This document shows positions 17,263 to 26,898 of a stretch of DNA of 64,000 nucleotides, one piece after another (position 1 is the stretch's first letter; each line of letters opens with the position of its first letter). Source of the stretch: Solimonas fluminis (GTDB lineage Bacteria > Pseudomonadota > Gammaproteobacteria > Nevskiales > Nevskiaceae); NCBI RefSeq assembly GCF_002930645.1, contig NZ_PSNW01000003.1:372001-436000 (forward strand), written 5' to 3'. A model generated the notes under the pieces. The model had not been told where the DNA came from and did no database searches. It saw only the letters and a list, made by a program, of their open reading frames with translations. A program made the position numbers and the translations under genes.

Positions 17263-20100
17263 TCAGTGCCTCGGCTTGAACACCGGCTCTTCGCCCGGCG
17301 CCAGTTCCTTCGGCTTGAGGATGAACGAGGCGATGGCCGGCAGCAGCAGGATCGCGCCGAACATGTTCGCCATGAACATGAACACCAGCAGCTTGCCCAT
17401 GTCGCGCTGGAACTGCAGGCCCGACCAGAGCCAGGTCAGCACGCCCAGGCTCAGCGTCAGGCCGGTGAAGATCACCGCCTTGCCTGTCAGCTTCAGGGTC
17501 TTGAGATAGGCCGCCCTTGTCTTGAAGCCCGCGGCCAATGCGTCGGCGAAGGTCGCGTAGACGTAGATGCCGTAGTCCACGCCGACGCCGGCCGCCAGGG
17601 CCACCGCCGGCAGGATCGCCACCTTCATGCCGATGCCCAGGATCGTCATCACCGCGTAGGCCATCCAGGACACCAGCGACAGCGGCAGCATGATCGCCAC
17701 CAGGCTCTGCCACTCGAAGAAGGACAGGAACACGCAGATGATGATGCCGGCGTAGACCGTGTACAGGATCGGCTTCTCGCGGGCGTGGACTTCCTCGTTG
17801 GTCGCCGCCATGACGCCGACGTTGCCGGAAGCCAGCGCGAAGTTCACCGGGCAGGCCTTGTCCATCGCCTTGTGCGCCTCGGAAGCCTCGTCGGCGGCCT
17901 TGGTCAGCTCGACCACCTTCGGATTGGCGTCGATCTTCTCGTCGGTCAGCGTCTTGTCCTTCTTGCGCATCGCCTCGATGTACTTCTCGCGGGCGATGCG
18001 GGTCCGGCCCGCCTCGCGGCGCTTCTCGAGCTTCTCTGCGCAGTACTGGGCATTGACGTCCTTGTTGACCTCGTAGAACTCGGCGGCGTTCTCGGTATTG
18101 AACGCGTTCACCTCGTGGACGATGCGCTCCAGCGTCGCAGCGCGGTGGTTCTGGGTGAACACGAACACCGCCAGCGCCGAGCAGTTGGAGTTCAGCAGGC
18201 CCGAGGAGGTCGGGATCGGCGTGATCGCCTGCACCATGGTGTACTGGTTGCGCGGCAGCACCTTGAACTTCGGCGTGGCCTCGGAGAAGGCCGCGTTGAC
18301 CTGGCGCGCGGCCCAGGGCAGCGACAGGATCGACTGCACGCCCTCGGTGTTCTCCATGCGCCAGCCGAAGCGGTCCACCTGGTCCATCATGTCGTGGCGC
18401 ACGCAGGCTTCCGCGTCCATCTCGGCGATCACCTTCATGATGTCGGTGCCGATCGCGAAATTGCGGCCGATGGCGTTGGTGTCGTTGTTGTAGCGCGAAT
18501 CGGGCAGCAGCTCGGGCACGCCGTCCTGGCTGTCGCCCACCTGCAGGCCCTCGCCCTTCCAGAAGCTCCAGCCGTACAGCGCGGCCGCGGCCAGGATGGC
18601 GATGACCGCCGGGGTCGGGCGCACGATGTTGGAAATGAACTCCCAGACCGGATCCAGCACGCTGTCGCGCTGCTCCTGCTTCAGGCGGAAGGCCTCGGGG
18701 TCGCCGATGTCGATCCAGGTCAGCCAGATCGGCATCATCACCTTGTTGGTGATCAGGATCGCGAACATGCCGAGCGAGGCGTTGATCGCCATCTCGCGGA
18801 TGATGTCGATGGGGATGGTGTAGATCAGGGCGAAACCGACGAAGCCGGTCATGATCGCCATGGTTCCGTACACCGCCAGGCGGCGCCAGGTCTCGAGCGA
18901 GGCGTCGAAGCTGTTGCGCTTGAACAGCGTGATTTCGCCGACCCAGGCGTTGACGTACTGCACGCCGTGCGACACCGAGATGGCGATGATCAGGAACGGC
19001 ACCAGGATCGCGAAGGGATCCAGGCCCTTGCCGGCCATCTGCAGCAGGCCGAATTCCCAGATCACGGCGGTGATGGCGCAGACCAGCGGCAGGATCGCCA
19101 GCTTCATCGAGCCGGTGTAGAGCCACAGCAGCAGGAAGGTCATGAACAGCGTCAGGATCAGGAACAGCACCACCTGCATGGTGGCGTCGATCACGTCGCC
19201 TACGACCTTGGCGAAGCCGATGACGTGGACGTTGATGTCCGGGTTGTACTGCGGGTTGTCGACCAGTTCGGCGACCACCGCGCTGCCCTTGACCTTGAAC
19301 TTGTCGGGCGACGAGCCGTCGTCCTTGGCCGGGCCGCTGACCTCGAAGGTCTCCATGCGCAGCTTCCAGCCCAGGTCGACGAAGCCCTCGCCCACCACGG
19401 TGCCGGCCGCCAGGCCGTCCTGGGCTTCCTTGAGCTTGTAGACGTACTTCTTGGGGTTGGTGAAGCGGCCGCGGATCTTGTCCTCCAGCATCTTGGAGAC
19501 CACCGCGTAGTCCAGCTTCTCGCCGGTCACCGGATCCACTTCGAGCAGCTCGGAGTAGATCATCGCGCCGTTCTGGCTCTTGGTGGTGTAGCGGCCGACA
19601 TGGCCGCCCTTGCCGACGTTGGCGCGCACCAGCGCGAACATCTCCGGATTGGGCGCGTACTCGGCGGGGATCACGTTGCCGCCGGCGAAGCCGCCCTCCA
19701 CCACCTCGATGTAGCGCACGTCCGGCGTGAACAGCGAGGACACGCGCGAGCGGTCGATGCCGGGCAGGAAGAACACTTCGTCGGTCGCGGTCTTCAGCGA
19801 GGTCAGGAAGGCCTCGTTGTACATGTCGCCCTTGCCGTCCTTCTGGATCAGCGCCACCAGCACGGTGTTGGCGCCGCCGAACTCGGCCATGTACTGCTTG
19901 AGCACCTGCATGTACTTGTGGTCGAGCGGGATCGACTTGTCGAATCCGGCGTCGCGGCGGATGTGGCCGGCCTGCCAGGCGAACCAGACGGTCAGCACCA
20001 GCAGGATGCCCATGGTCAGCTTGCGCTTGGCATAGATCAGCGGCTCGATGGCCGCCAGGATCTTCTGCGTCGTCGTCAGCTTGTGGTTTTCTTCGGTCAT
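17263..20100 (-). CDS. MMPL/RND-type inner-membrane transporter
   Basis: A 945-residue permease with two similar halves, each with a membrane helix, a large periplasmic loop and a block of helices. Sterol-sensing/MMPL-like features include the FLLLWLYTGSMKLAILPLV region in the first half and LAAGVGVDYGIYVYATFADAL in the second; the Asp in GVDYG is typical of proton-coupled MMPL/HpnN-like proteins. It lies in one operon with a DUF1302 and a YCF48-like protein, a combination that recurs in gammaproteobacteria. The substrate is unknown; a hydrophobic compound or lipid is plausible. AGGA lies 9 nt before ATG 20100. Confidence 0.88.
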   Translation of the reverse strand: MTEENHKLTTTQKILAAIEPLIYAKRKLTMGILLVLTVWFAWQAGHIRRDAGFDKSIPLDHKYMQVLKQYMAEFGGANTVLVALIQKDGKGDMYNEAFLTSLKTATDEVFFLPGIDRSRVSSLFTPDVRYIEVVEGGFAGGNVIPAEYAPNPEMFALVRANVGKGGHVGRYTTKSQNGAMIYSELLEVDPVTGEKLDYAVVSKMLEDKIRGRFTNPKKYVYKLKEAQDGLAAGTVVGEGFVDLGWKLRMETFEVSGPAKDDGSSPDKFKVKGSAVVAELVDNPQYNPDINVHVIGFAKVVGDVIDATMQVVLFLILTLFMTFLLLWLYTGSMKLAILPLVCAITAVIWEFGLLQMAGKGLDPFAILVPFLIIAISVSHGVQYVNAWVGEITLFKRNSFDASLETWRRLAVYGTMAIMTGFVGFALIYTIPIDIIREMAINASLGMFAILITNKVMMPIWLTWIDIGDPEAFRLKQEQRDSVLDPVWEFISNIVRPTPAVIAILAAAALYGWSFWKGEGLQVGDSQDGVPELLPDSRYNNDTNAIGRNFAIGTDIMKVIAEMDAEACVRHDMMDQVDRFGWRMENTEGVQSILSLPWAARQVNAAFSEATPKFKVLPRNQYTMVQAITPIPTSSGLLNSNCSALAVFVFTQNHRAATLERIVHEVNAFNTENAAEFYEVNKDVNAQYCAEKLEKRREAGRTRIAREKYIEAMRKKDKTLTDEKIDANPKVVELTKAADEASEAHKAMDKACPVNFALASGNVGVMAATNEEVHAREKPILYTVYAGIIICVFLSFFEWQSLVAIMLPLSLVSWMAYAVMTILGIGMKVAILPAVALAAGVGVDYGIYVYATFADALAAGFKTRAAYLKTLKLTGKAVIFTGLTLSLGVLTWLWSGLQFQRDMGKLLVFMFMANMFGAILLLPAIASFILKPKELAPGEEPVFKPRH

Positions 20101-20129
20101 TTTGAGAATTCCTGTTCGGGACGCGACGC

Positions 20130-21206
20130 TTACTGGAGCTTCACGCGCTGCACGCCCGACTCACCCACGGCGAGCAGGCTGGCGTCGGTGGCCACGATGA
20201 CGCCGGACAGCGGGGTGCCGGCATCGGTGCGCAGGCTGCGCACGTTGCCGCCATTGCCGTCGATCAGCAGCACGGCTCCGTTGAGGCCCACCATGGCCAC
20301 GCCGCCGCCGGGCAGCGAGGTGCCGCCGAACATGGACGCCACCGTGCCGGTGTCGACCTTGGTCCAGTTGCCGGACGCCGGGTCGGAGGACACGTAGACG
20401 TTGCCGCGCAGGCCGAACAGGGCCGCGCCCTTCTCGCCGACCGCCACCGCGCCGAACAGGGAGCTCTCGTAGGGCGCGACCAGCTTGTTCCAGGTGGCGC
20501 CGCCGTCGTTCGACAGGGCCAGCGTGCCCTGTTCGCCGGCGATCAGCAGGTCGCCGTTGTTGAGGCGGGAGATGGAGTTGAAATGCAGCTCGTCCGCACG
20601 GATCGGGGACTGCACCTCGGTCCAGTTCTGGCCGCCGTCGGAGGTTTCGTAGAACAGGCCGTAGGCACCCACCGCGAAGCCGCGGCTGGTGTCGAGGAAG
20701 ATCACGTCCAGCAGCGGCTTCTCCAGCTGCGGCTGGAAGTTCTGCAGGGCCCAGGTCTTGCCGCCGTCCTTGGTGTGCAGGATCACGGCGTCATGGCCCA
20801 CCGCCCAGCCGTTGTCGGCATCGGCGAAGGTCACGGCCGTGAGCGCCGAACGCACCGGCACCTGCACCTGCGACCAGTCCTTGCCGTTGGCGGACACCAG
20901 GACATGGCCGCGATCGCCGACCGCCACCAGGCGCTTGCCGGTGTTGGCGACGTCCAGCAGCATGGAGCGGCTGGCCAGCGGCATCAGCTCCGAGGGGCGC
21001 GGCTTCACCGCGGGTGCGGCGGCCTCCTCGGCGGCTGGCGCCTCCGCGGCCTCGGCGGATGCGGCATCGGCGGCGTCCTCTGCAGGAGCCTCCGCGGCGG
21101 CCTCGGCCGGTGCAGCGCCCTCGTCCTGGGCAATCGCGCTGATGGCCAGCGCGGCGAGCGTGGAACCGGCCAGCAGTCCCAGCAACTTCTTCTTATCGTG
21201 CTTCAT
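20130..21206 (-). CDS. YCF48/BNR-repeat periplasmic protein
   Basis: A 358-residue protein with a signal peptide (KKLLGLLAGSTLAALAISAIA), an Ala/Glu/Pro-rich linker (residues about 28-70), and a beta-propeller with repeated DGGKTW, DGGQNWTE and DGGATWNK motifs, as in YCF48/photosystem-II-stability-like proteins. It probably works beside the MMPL permease encoded 29 nt downstream. Start ATG 21206 has AGGGGA upstream; an ATG 24 nt further up is less likely. Confidence 0.85.
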   Translation of the reverse strand: MKHDKKKLLGLLAGSTLAALAISAIAQDEGAAPAEAAAEAPAEDAADAASAEAAEAPAAEEAAAPAVKPRPSELMPLASRSMLLDVANTGKRLVAVGDRGHVLVSANGKDWSQVQVPVRSALTAVTFADADNGWAVGHDAVILHTKDGGKTWALQNFQPQLEKPLLDVIFLDTSRGFAVGAYGLFYETSDGGQNWTEVQSPIRADELHFNSISRLNNGDLLIAGEQGTLALSNDGGATWNKLVAPYESSLFGAVAVGEKGAALFGLRGNVYVSSDPASGNWTKVDTGTVASMFGGTSLPGGGVAMVGLNGAVLLIDGNGGNVRSLRTDAGTPLSGVIVATDASLLAVGESGVQRVKLQ

Positions 21207-21351
21207 GCTTCCCCTCGAATGGTGTCGCACAGGGGAAACCTGCGCGCTATGGGTTTTGGCCGCGCAAGTTTTTCACGTCGTCGCCAGCTTGGCCAGTTTT
21301 TTCGCGGCCAACCGGCTGCCCGCAGTGCAACAAAAACCGCTTGACAGCAAA

Positions 21352-21409
21352 CCGGGGCCTGTCCCCGTTTCCCGGCTGCAGCGACCCGGGAAACGGGGAC
21401 AGGCCCCGG
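21352..21409. repeat. 24-bp perfect inverted repeat between DUF1302 and YCF48 genes
   Basis: Arms 21352-21375 and 21386-21409 are perfectly complementary, with a 10-nt spacer. It shares GGGCCTGT near its outer end with the inverted repeats at 40067-40125 and 53290-53378. Lying inside an operon, it could also reduce or process the transcript. Confidence 0.85.
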
Positions 21410-21473
21410 CGGCATTCGAAGGAGGCCACGGCCGGCAGGCCCCGCGGGCGGCGGAGCCTGCCGGCGAGCCCTT

Positions 21474-23765
21474 TTAGAACTGGTAGCCCAGCGAGAGCAT
21501 CAGGTTGTCGCGGTCGCGCAGGGCGTCGCGGTCGTCGCCACCGGTGAACCAGGTGTAGCGGACCTCGCCGTTCCAGGTCGCCAGGTAGTCGAAGCGTACG
21601 CCGGAGATGATCTGCATGCGGCCCTCGACGAAGTTCTGGCCCAGGCCCGGCGCGGTGCCCTCCACGTCGTGGAACAGCGCGTTCAGGAACTCCAGGTTGA
21701 CGTTGGCGAAGGCGTCGTCGAAGCGGGTCAGCGTGACGAGGCGGTAGCCGTAGGAGTACTCCGTGCCGAAGTTCTGCTTCTTCTGCGCAGTGGGGTTCTG
21801 GCGCAGGTTCGGGTCGGTGGTGCTGGAGCGGGGATCGCTGGGGTCGCTGCGGATGTCGACCGGGTTGATGCCCGTGCTGCCGTCGGCGCCGCCGCTGATG
21901 TGGGTATCCACGCCGCCGCCCTGGAACTGCAGCTCGGACAGCTTGGGCATGTCCAGCACGTGGGTCATGCCCAGTTCCAGCAGCAGGGTGACCTGCGAAG
22001 CCCTCAGCCAGTTGTCGCCGCCGATGGTCTTCAGGAAGGTGGTGCCGAGCTGGCCGACCTTCATGCGCTCGTAGCCTCGGATGTAGTCTCCGGGGTTCAC
22101 CGTAATGCCGCGGTACTGCGTGATGAAGTCCGGCACGGCCGTGCGCCGGCCAGGCAGGGTGGCGATGGGCTCGAGGCTGAAGTCGTCCTCCGGGAAGGCG
22201 GGCTGCAGTGCCGCGAAGATCAGGTCCGTGGTGTGGATCTGCAGCGGCAGGTTCTCTCGGAAGGCGTACTCGCCCGACCAAGCCACATCGCCCAGCGTGG
22301 TGTTGAAGGAGATGCCCCAGAGACGGATGTCCTCGGGGTACTCCACCACCAGGCGCATCGTGTCCAGCGGCAGGCCGTCACGCGGGGCAGCGACGGTATT
22401 GCCGCCGAGGTTCTGCAGGGGCACGCCGCAATCGGCAAGCAGCGAGGTCACGTTGCCGGGCAAGGCGGCGAACTGTGACAGGACGTTCTGCCCAAGTAGT
22501 CCGGTCAGCAGATTGGTGACGGTGTTCAGCAGACCCGACACCGGCGTCACGCCCGTACCCAGGCAAGTGGCGTCCGCCGCCAGCGCCGACACGCTCGGCA
22601 CGCGGCTGTGGTAGTTGGCGTGGTACAGACCGACCTCGGTGCCGTTGTTGACGTCCTCCAGGAAGAAGCGCAAAGCCGCGCCGTACTGGCCTCCGTCGTC
22701 CGGGCGGCGGCGGCGCTCTTCGTCGAAGTCGCGCAGGATCGTGCGGCTGGAGGTCGAGCCCAGGATCGCCGCAGGGTCATCCGAACTGCGCCAGGGCTCG
22801 TAGAGCTGTTCCGGGTCTTCCGGCGCCTTGCCGAAGGACAGCATGGCATAAGTGCCGCCGTCGCCGAGGATGTCGGAGCTGGAGAAGAAGCTGCCGACCG
22901 GATCGATGCGGATCGGCTTCCACTCGTACTGGTAGAAGGTTTCCAGGTTGATGCCCTCGACCACTTCCAGGTTCAGCGTCACCATGCCGGTGGGCTGGAA
23001 CAGCTCCTTCACGTCGAAGCCCGGCAGGCGCAGCAGGGCCTGGTTGGGCGGGTTGATGCTGTTGAGGCTGTTCAGAGCCAGGAAGCCGCTCTCGCCCCAG
23101 TTGATCACCTGGTTGCCGACCTTGATCGCGGCTTGGCGCTCGCCGATCTCGAAGGTGCGGCTGACGAAGTAGTCCAGGAACTGGAACTTGTTGCCGATGC
23201 GGGCCTCGCCGGCCTCGGAGAAGGGCGTCTTGGCGAGCTGGGCCGTGGTGTCCGGATGCTCGACGTCGTAGTCCGAGTAGTTGGCGTCGTAGAAATACAG
23301 GCTGCGGGCGAAGACGTTGAAGTCGTAGAGGTTGAAGCTCAGGTCCGTCGTCAGCTTGGCGGTGGCGTGGACCCAGTCGCCCTTGTCGAAGTTCAGGTTG
23401 CCGTTGTCGCCGTTGGGGCTGGAGGCGCCCGGTTGCGTCAGGTAGTAGTTGTTGCGGTTGCCGAACTGCGCGTCCTCCACAGTGCCGGAACAGGTGTCCC
23501 CGGCGTAGGTCCGCGAGTCGCTGTTGTAGGGATCGGGCGAGGTGCGGCGCACGCAGACGCCCGGGTTCAGGTTGCTGCGGCCGACCAGGCTGTTGTCGCG
23601 CTCCTGCATGCGCAGGACGCCGCCGATGGAGATCAGGTTGTCGATCTTGATCTCGGTATCGCCGATGTCGAACTCGAAGGCCATGGCCGGCTGGGCGGCC
23701 AGCAGGCCGGCGGCAATGGCAATGGGCTGCAGCAGGAACGGCTTGCGCTGGTGTACCGCTTTCAT
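21474..23765 (-). CDS. DUF1302 family outer-membrane protein
   Basis: A 763-residue protein with a signal peptide (cut after about residue 29, ending AMA), a predicted beta-barrel pattern and a C-terminal aromatic residue (GYQF), typical of outer-membrane barrels. It is similar throughout to the DUF1302 protein at 44522-47161 (shared N-terminal NLNPG/NLNSG segment, GNLN...KGD, and EGTAPGL/KGTAPGL then NFVEGR near the end). It is the first gene of the DUF1302-YCF48-MMPL operon. DUF1302 proteins have no settled function. ATG 23765 has a GGGGAG site upstream. The 218 nt upstream holds AT-rich sequence at 23930-23941 that may be promoter. Confidence 0.88.
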   Translation of the reverse strand: MKAVHQRKPFLLQPIAIAAGLLAAQPAMAFEFDIGDTEIKIDNLISIGGVLRMQERDNSLVGRSNLNPGVCVRRTSPDPYNSDSRTYAGDTCSGTVEDAQFGNRNNYYLTQPGASSPNGDNGNLNFDKGDWVHATAKLTTDLSFNLYDFNVFARSLYFYDANYSDYDVEHPDTTAQLAKTPFSEAGEARIGNKFQFLDYFVSRTFEIGERQAAIKVGNQVINWGESGFLALNSLNSINPPNQALLRLPGFDVKELFQPTGMVTLNLEVVEGINLETFYQYEWKPIRIDPVGSFFSSSDILGDGGTYAMLSFGKAPEDPEQLYEPWRSSDDPAAILGSTSSRTILRDFDEERRRRPDDGGQYGAALRFFLEDVNNGTEVGLYHANYHSRVPSVSALAADATCLGTGVTPVSGLLNTVTNLLTGLLGQNVLSQFAALPGNVTSLLADCGVPLQNLGGNTVAAPRDGLPLDTMRLVVEYPEDIRLWGISFNTTLGDVAWSGEYAFRENLPLQIHTTDLIFAALQPAFPEDDFSLEPIATLPGRRTAVPDFITQYRGITVNPGDYIRGYERMKVGQLGTTFLKTIGGDNWLRASQVTLLLELGMTHVLDMPKLSELQFQGGGVDTHISGGADGSTGINPVDIRSDPSDPRSSTTDPNLRQNPTAQKKQNFGTEYSYGYRLVTLTRFDDAFANVNLEFLNALFHDVEGTAPGLGQNFVEGRMQIISGVRFDYLATWNGEVRYTWFTGGDDRDALRDRDNLMLSLGYQF

Positions 23766-23983
23766 GGTGTCTCCCCGTGTCGCACCGACGGCCCGCAGGA
23801 CTGCGGACCGGACTTCATTGGTCTCAAGTGGCGTCGCACCCGCGACCCTTTCCGGCGCCGGCGCTCGAGCGCCTTCTAGGCCGGCCGCGCGCCGCAGCAG
23901 GGCGCGCGAGGTCGTTGGTTTCTTTGTGGTTATTTAACCGTGCCCTCCCCGGCGGCGCAATCCGCGGGGGGCAGAAAAATGAC

Positions 23984-24727
23984 CTAAGAGCCGATCCAGA
24001 TCAGGCTGGCCATGCGTCCGCAGACCGGCTCGCGGCGGAAGGAGAAGAAGCGCCGTGCGTCCTCCACGGTGCAGAGGCCGCCGCCATGGATGCGCTCGAC
24101 TCCGGCGCGGCGCAGGCGCAGACGGGCCAGGGCGTAGAGATCGGCCTGCAGTTTGCCCGGCCGGCCGGGCCTGAAGCAGGCGGCCGCATCGGCATCCTGC
24201 GCGACGAAGGCTTCGCGCACCTCCGGCCCCACCTCGAAGGACGCCGGGCCGATCGCCGCGCCCATCCAGGCCAGCAGCCGTCCCGGCGGCCGCTGCAAGG
24301 CCGCCACGGTCGCCTCCAGCACGCCGCCCGCCAGGCCGCGCCAGCCGGCATGGGCCGCGGCCACGGCGCTGCCATCCTCGGCGCAGAACAGCACCGGCAG
24401 GCAGTCGGCCGTCAGCACCACGCAGACCTGCCCCCGCCCTTCGGCGACGCCGGCATCGGCGCTGGGCAGGCCGGCGGCCGGAGCCCTGGCCACGGCGCAG
24501 CCATGCACCTGGTTGAGCCAGGCCGGCTCCGCCGGCAGCGCCAGCGACTCGCGCAGCAGCGCCCGGTTGCGCGCCACCGCCGCCGGGTCGTCGCCGCAAT
24601 GGGAGGCCAGGTTGAAGCCGCCATAGGGCCCCTGGCTGCTGCCGCCCAGGCGCGTGGTCTGCAGCGCCCGCACCCCCGGCGGCGCCGGCCAGTCCGCATG
24701 CAGGAAGGCTTCCGGCGGCAGCGTCAT
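23984..24727 (-). CDS. pgeF: Peptidoglycan editing factor PgeF (laccase-domain protein)
   Basis: A 247-residue copper/zinc-dependent enzyme of the YfiH/PgeF family that removes mis-incorporated residues from peptidoglycan precursors. NQVHG (His75), TADCLPV (Cys109), HAGWRG (His126) and CTVED with RFFSFRR are all present. It overlaps rluD by 4 nt (ATGA), a common gammaproteobacterial pair. Confidence 0.95.
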   Translation of the reverse strand: MTLPPEAFLHADWPAPPGVRALQTTRLGGSSQGPYGGFNLASHCGDDPAAVARNRALLRESLALPAEPAWLNQVHGCAVARAPAAGLPSADAGVAEGRGQVCVVLTADCLPVLFCAEDGSAVAAAHAGWRGLAGGVLEATVAALQRPPGRLLAWMGAAIGPASFEVGPEVREAFVAQDADAAACFRPGRPGKLQADLYALARLRLRRAGVERIHGGGLCTVEDARRFFSFRREPVCGRMASLIWIGS

Positions 24728-25701
24728 TGCTCCACCCGCAGCATCTCGAGCAGGCCCTGCATGTCGGCCGGGGGCTCGCAGGTCCAGCCGATGCGCTTGC
24801 CGGTCTTGGGGTGCTCCAGCTCCAGCTCGCGGGCATGCAGGGCCTGGCGCGGGAACCCCTTGAGGGTTTCGCGCAGGCGCTCGCTCATGCCGGAGCCGCG
24901 CACCACGTCGCCGCCGTAGAGCGTGTCGCCGACGATGGGGTGGCGCAGGTGGGACAGGTGCACGCGGATCTGGTGCGTGCGGCCGGTTTCCAGCTTCAGG
25001 CGCAGGTGGGTGTGGCCAGGGAAGCGCTCCTGCACCCGGTAATGGGTCACCGCCTCGCGGCCGCGCAGGCCCTCCACCACCGCCATCTTCACCCGCTCGC
25101 GGGGGTGGCGGCCGATCGGCAGGTCGATGGTGGCGCCGGCGATCAGGGTGCCGTGGACCACCGCGTCGTACTCGCGGCGGAAGTCGCGGCGGCCGATGTC
25201 GGCCACCAGCTTGGCATGGGCCGCCAGGTCCAGGGCCACCACCAGCAGGCCGGAGGTGTCCTTGTCCAGGCGGTGGACGATGCCGGCGCGCGGCACCCCG
25301 GCGGTCTGGGGGAAATGATGCAGCAGCGCATTCTGCAGCGTGCCGTCGCGCTGGCCGGCCCCCGGGTGCACGGTCAGGCCGGCCGGCTTGCGGATCACCG
25401 CGATGTGCTTGTCGGCATGGGCGATGTCCAGGGGGATGTCCTGGGGCTGCACCGTGGTGTCCTGGGGAGGCACGGCGTCCAGTTCCAGGGCATCGCCGGC
25501 GACCACCGGCTGGCGCCCCCGGGTCACGGTTTCGCCGTTGACCCGCAGCCGCCCCTCCTCGATCCAGCCCTGCAGGCGGGAGCGGGAGAACGGGTCGAAC
25601 AGGCGGGCACAGGCCGCGTCCAGGCGGCTGCCGGCCAGGTCCTGGGGAACCGTGGCGGTCAGCAGGAGGTCTTCTTCATCGGCCAGATCGGATGCGGTCA
25701 T
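24724..25701 (-). CDS. rluD: 23S rRNA pseudouridine(1911/1915/1917) synthase RluD
   Basis: A 325-residue enzyme with an N-terminal S4 RNA-binding domain (residues about 23-75) and a catalytic domain with HRLDKDTSGL (catalytic Asp146) and LETGRTHQIRVH. It modifies helix 69 of 23S rRNA. Length matches the family. It is divergent from bamD and co-transcribed with pgeF. Confidence 0.96.
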   Translation of the reverse strand: MTASDLADEEDLLLTATVPQDLAGSRLDAACARLFDPFSRSRLQGWIEEGRLRVNGETVTRGRQPVVAGDALELDAVPPQDTTVQPQDIPLDIAHADKHIAVIRKPAGLTVHPGAGQRDGTLQNALLHHFPQTAGVPRAGIVHRLDKDTSGLLVVALDLAAHAKLVADIGRRDFRREYDAVVHGTLIAGATIDLPIGRHPRERVKMAVVEGLRGREAVTHYRVQERFPGHTHLRLKLETGRTHQIRVHLSHLRHPIVGDTLYGGDVVRGSGMSERLRETLKGFPRQALHARELELEHPKTGKRIGWTCEPPADMQGLLEMLRVEQ

Positions 25702-25737
25702 CGGCTATACTCGGGACATCACAGGATTCACTCTTCC

Positions 25738-26883
25738 ATGAAGCTCAAAATCACGCTCGTGGCGGCCTTGCTGGTCGCCGGCTGCAGCTCCGACCCGAAC
25801 CGGCTGCCGCCCACCAACCCCTTCAAGCCCGAGCAGCGCAGCGCACGTGAGATGCGGCTGGAAGCCGGCCAATTGTACAAGGCTGCGCGCGAATCCCTGG
25901 ACACCAGCGATTACAGCACCGCGATCGAGCGCTACGACCGCCTGATGCAGCGCTTCCCCTTCTCCGAGTACGCCACCCAGTCGCAGCTCGAGAAGATCTA
26001 CGCCCAGTACCGCAACTACGACCACGACTCCGCCCTGGCCGGTGCCGAGCGCTTCCTGCGCGAACACCCCCGCCACGGCGGCGCCGCCTACGTGCAGTAC
26101 ATCAAGGGCCTGGCCAACTTCGACCGCGAGGAAGGCCTGTCGGACATGCTGGGCCTGGACGCCACCCAGAAGGACATGGGCTACTCGCGCCGCTCCTTCG
26201 ACGATTTCGGCCTGCTGGTGCAGAAGTACCCCGGCAGCCCCTACGCCGCCGATGCCCGCCAGCGCATGATCTTCCTGCGCAACCGCATCGCCGAGAGCGA
26301 GATGCATGCCGTGCGCTTCTACATGAAGCGCGGCGCCTACATCGCAGCCGCCAAGCGCAGCGAGCAGATCATCGCCCAGTATCCCGGCGCCCCGGCCGCG
26401 ATGGAGGCCCTGCAGACCATGGAGCAGAGCTACCGCGCCCTGGACCTGACGCCGCAGGCCGACGAGGCCGCCGCCCTGCTGGCCGCCAACCGCGAGCGCC
26501 CGGCGCCCGTGGCTCCGCTGCCGGTCAAGGTCCAGCCCGCCACGGTCGTGCCGACGACCGAGGTGGAGCCGGAAAAGAAGGGCAACGGATGGAGCATCGA
26601 ACTGGGCGGCAAGCCCCTCTACCGCGGCGGCGACAGCGATGCGGCGGCAGCGGCGGAGGCTCCGGCCAAGTCGGCACCCGCGGACGCGGCGCCCGCCGCC
26701 GCGACCCAGGCGCCCGCGCAGAAGAAGGGCTTCTTCACCGTGGAGCTCGAGGGTGAAGAAGTGATCGGCCCCGAGGCCGACGCACGCCGCGCGAAGAAGG
26801 CGGCCGAGGCCGGCGCTCCGGCCGATGCCCAGGCCGGGACCTCGCCCGCCCCCCAGCCGCCGCCGCCCCCTGCACAGCCCTGA
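25738..26883 (+). CDS. bamD: Outer-membrane assembly lipoprotein BamD with long C-terminal extension
   Basis: A 381-residue lipoprotein: signal peptide with lipobox LVAGC (Cys16), then about five TPR-like repeats (residues 40-245) as in BamD, which works with BamA to insert outer-membrane proteins. The last ~130 residues are an Ala/Pro/Glu-rich tail, unusual for BamD (normally about 245-285 residues), with two short conserved-looking segments, GWSIELGGKPLYRGG and FFTVELEGEEV. TATACT at 25706-25711 is a likely -10 box. It is divergent from rluD. Confidence 0.92.
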   Translation: MKLKITLVAALLVAGCSSDPNRLPPTNPFKPEQRSAREMRLEAGQLYKAARESLDTSDYSTAIERYDRLMQRFPFSEYATQSQLEKIYAQYRNYDHDSALAGAERFLREHPRHGGAAYVQYIKGLANFDREEGLSDMLGLDATQKDMGYSRRSFDDFGLLVQKYPGSPYAADARQRMIFLRNRIAESEMHAVRFYMKRGAYIAAAKRSEQIIAQYPGAPAAMEALQTMEQSYRALDLTPQADEAAALLAANRERPAPVAPLPVKVQPATVVPTTEVEPEKKGNGWSIELGGKPLYRGGDSDAAAAAEAPAKSAPADAAPAAATQAPAQKKGFFTVELEGEEVIGPEADARRAKKAAEAGAPADAQAGTSPAPQPPPPPAQP

Positions 26884-26898
26884 GCTTGCCGCGGCGCC

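Noticed and set aside
16568-17279. Several short open frames in the palindrome island
   Set aside because: They overlap hairpins, have no ribosome-binding site or family, and change frame between palindromes.
17266-20397. A 1043-codon open frame on the plus strand
   Set aside because: It is antisense to the MMPL-type gene, is His/Asp/Gly-rich as expected for a shadow, and has no recognisable domain.
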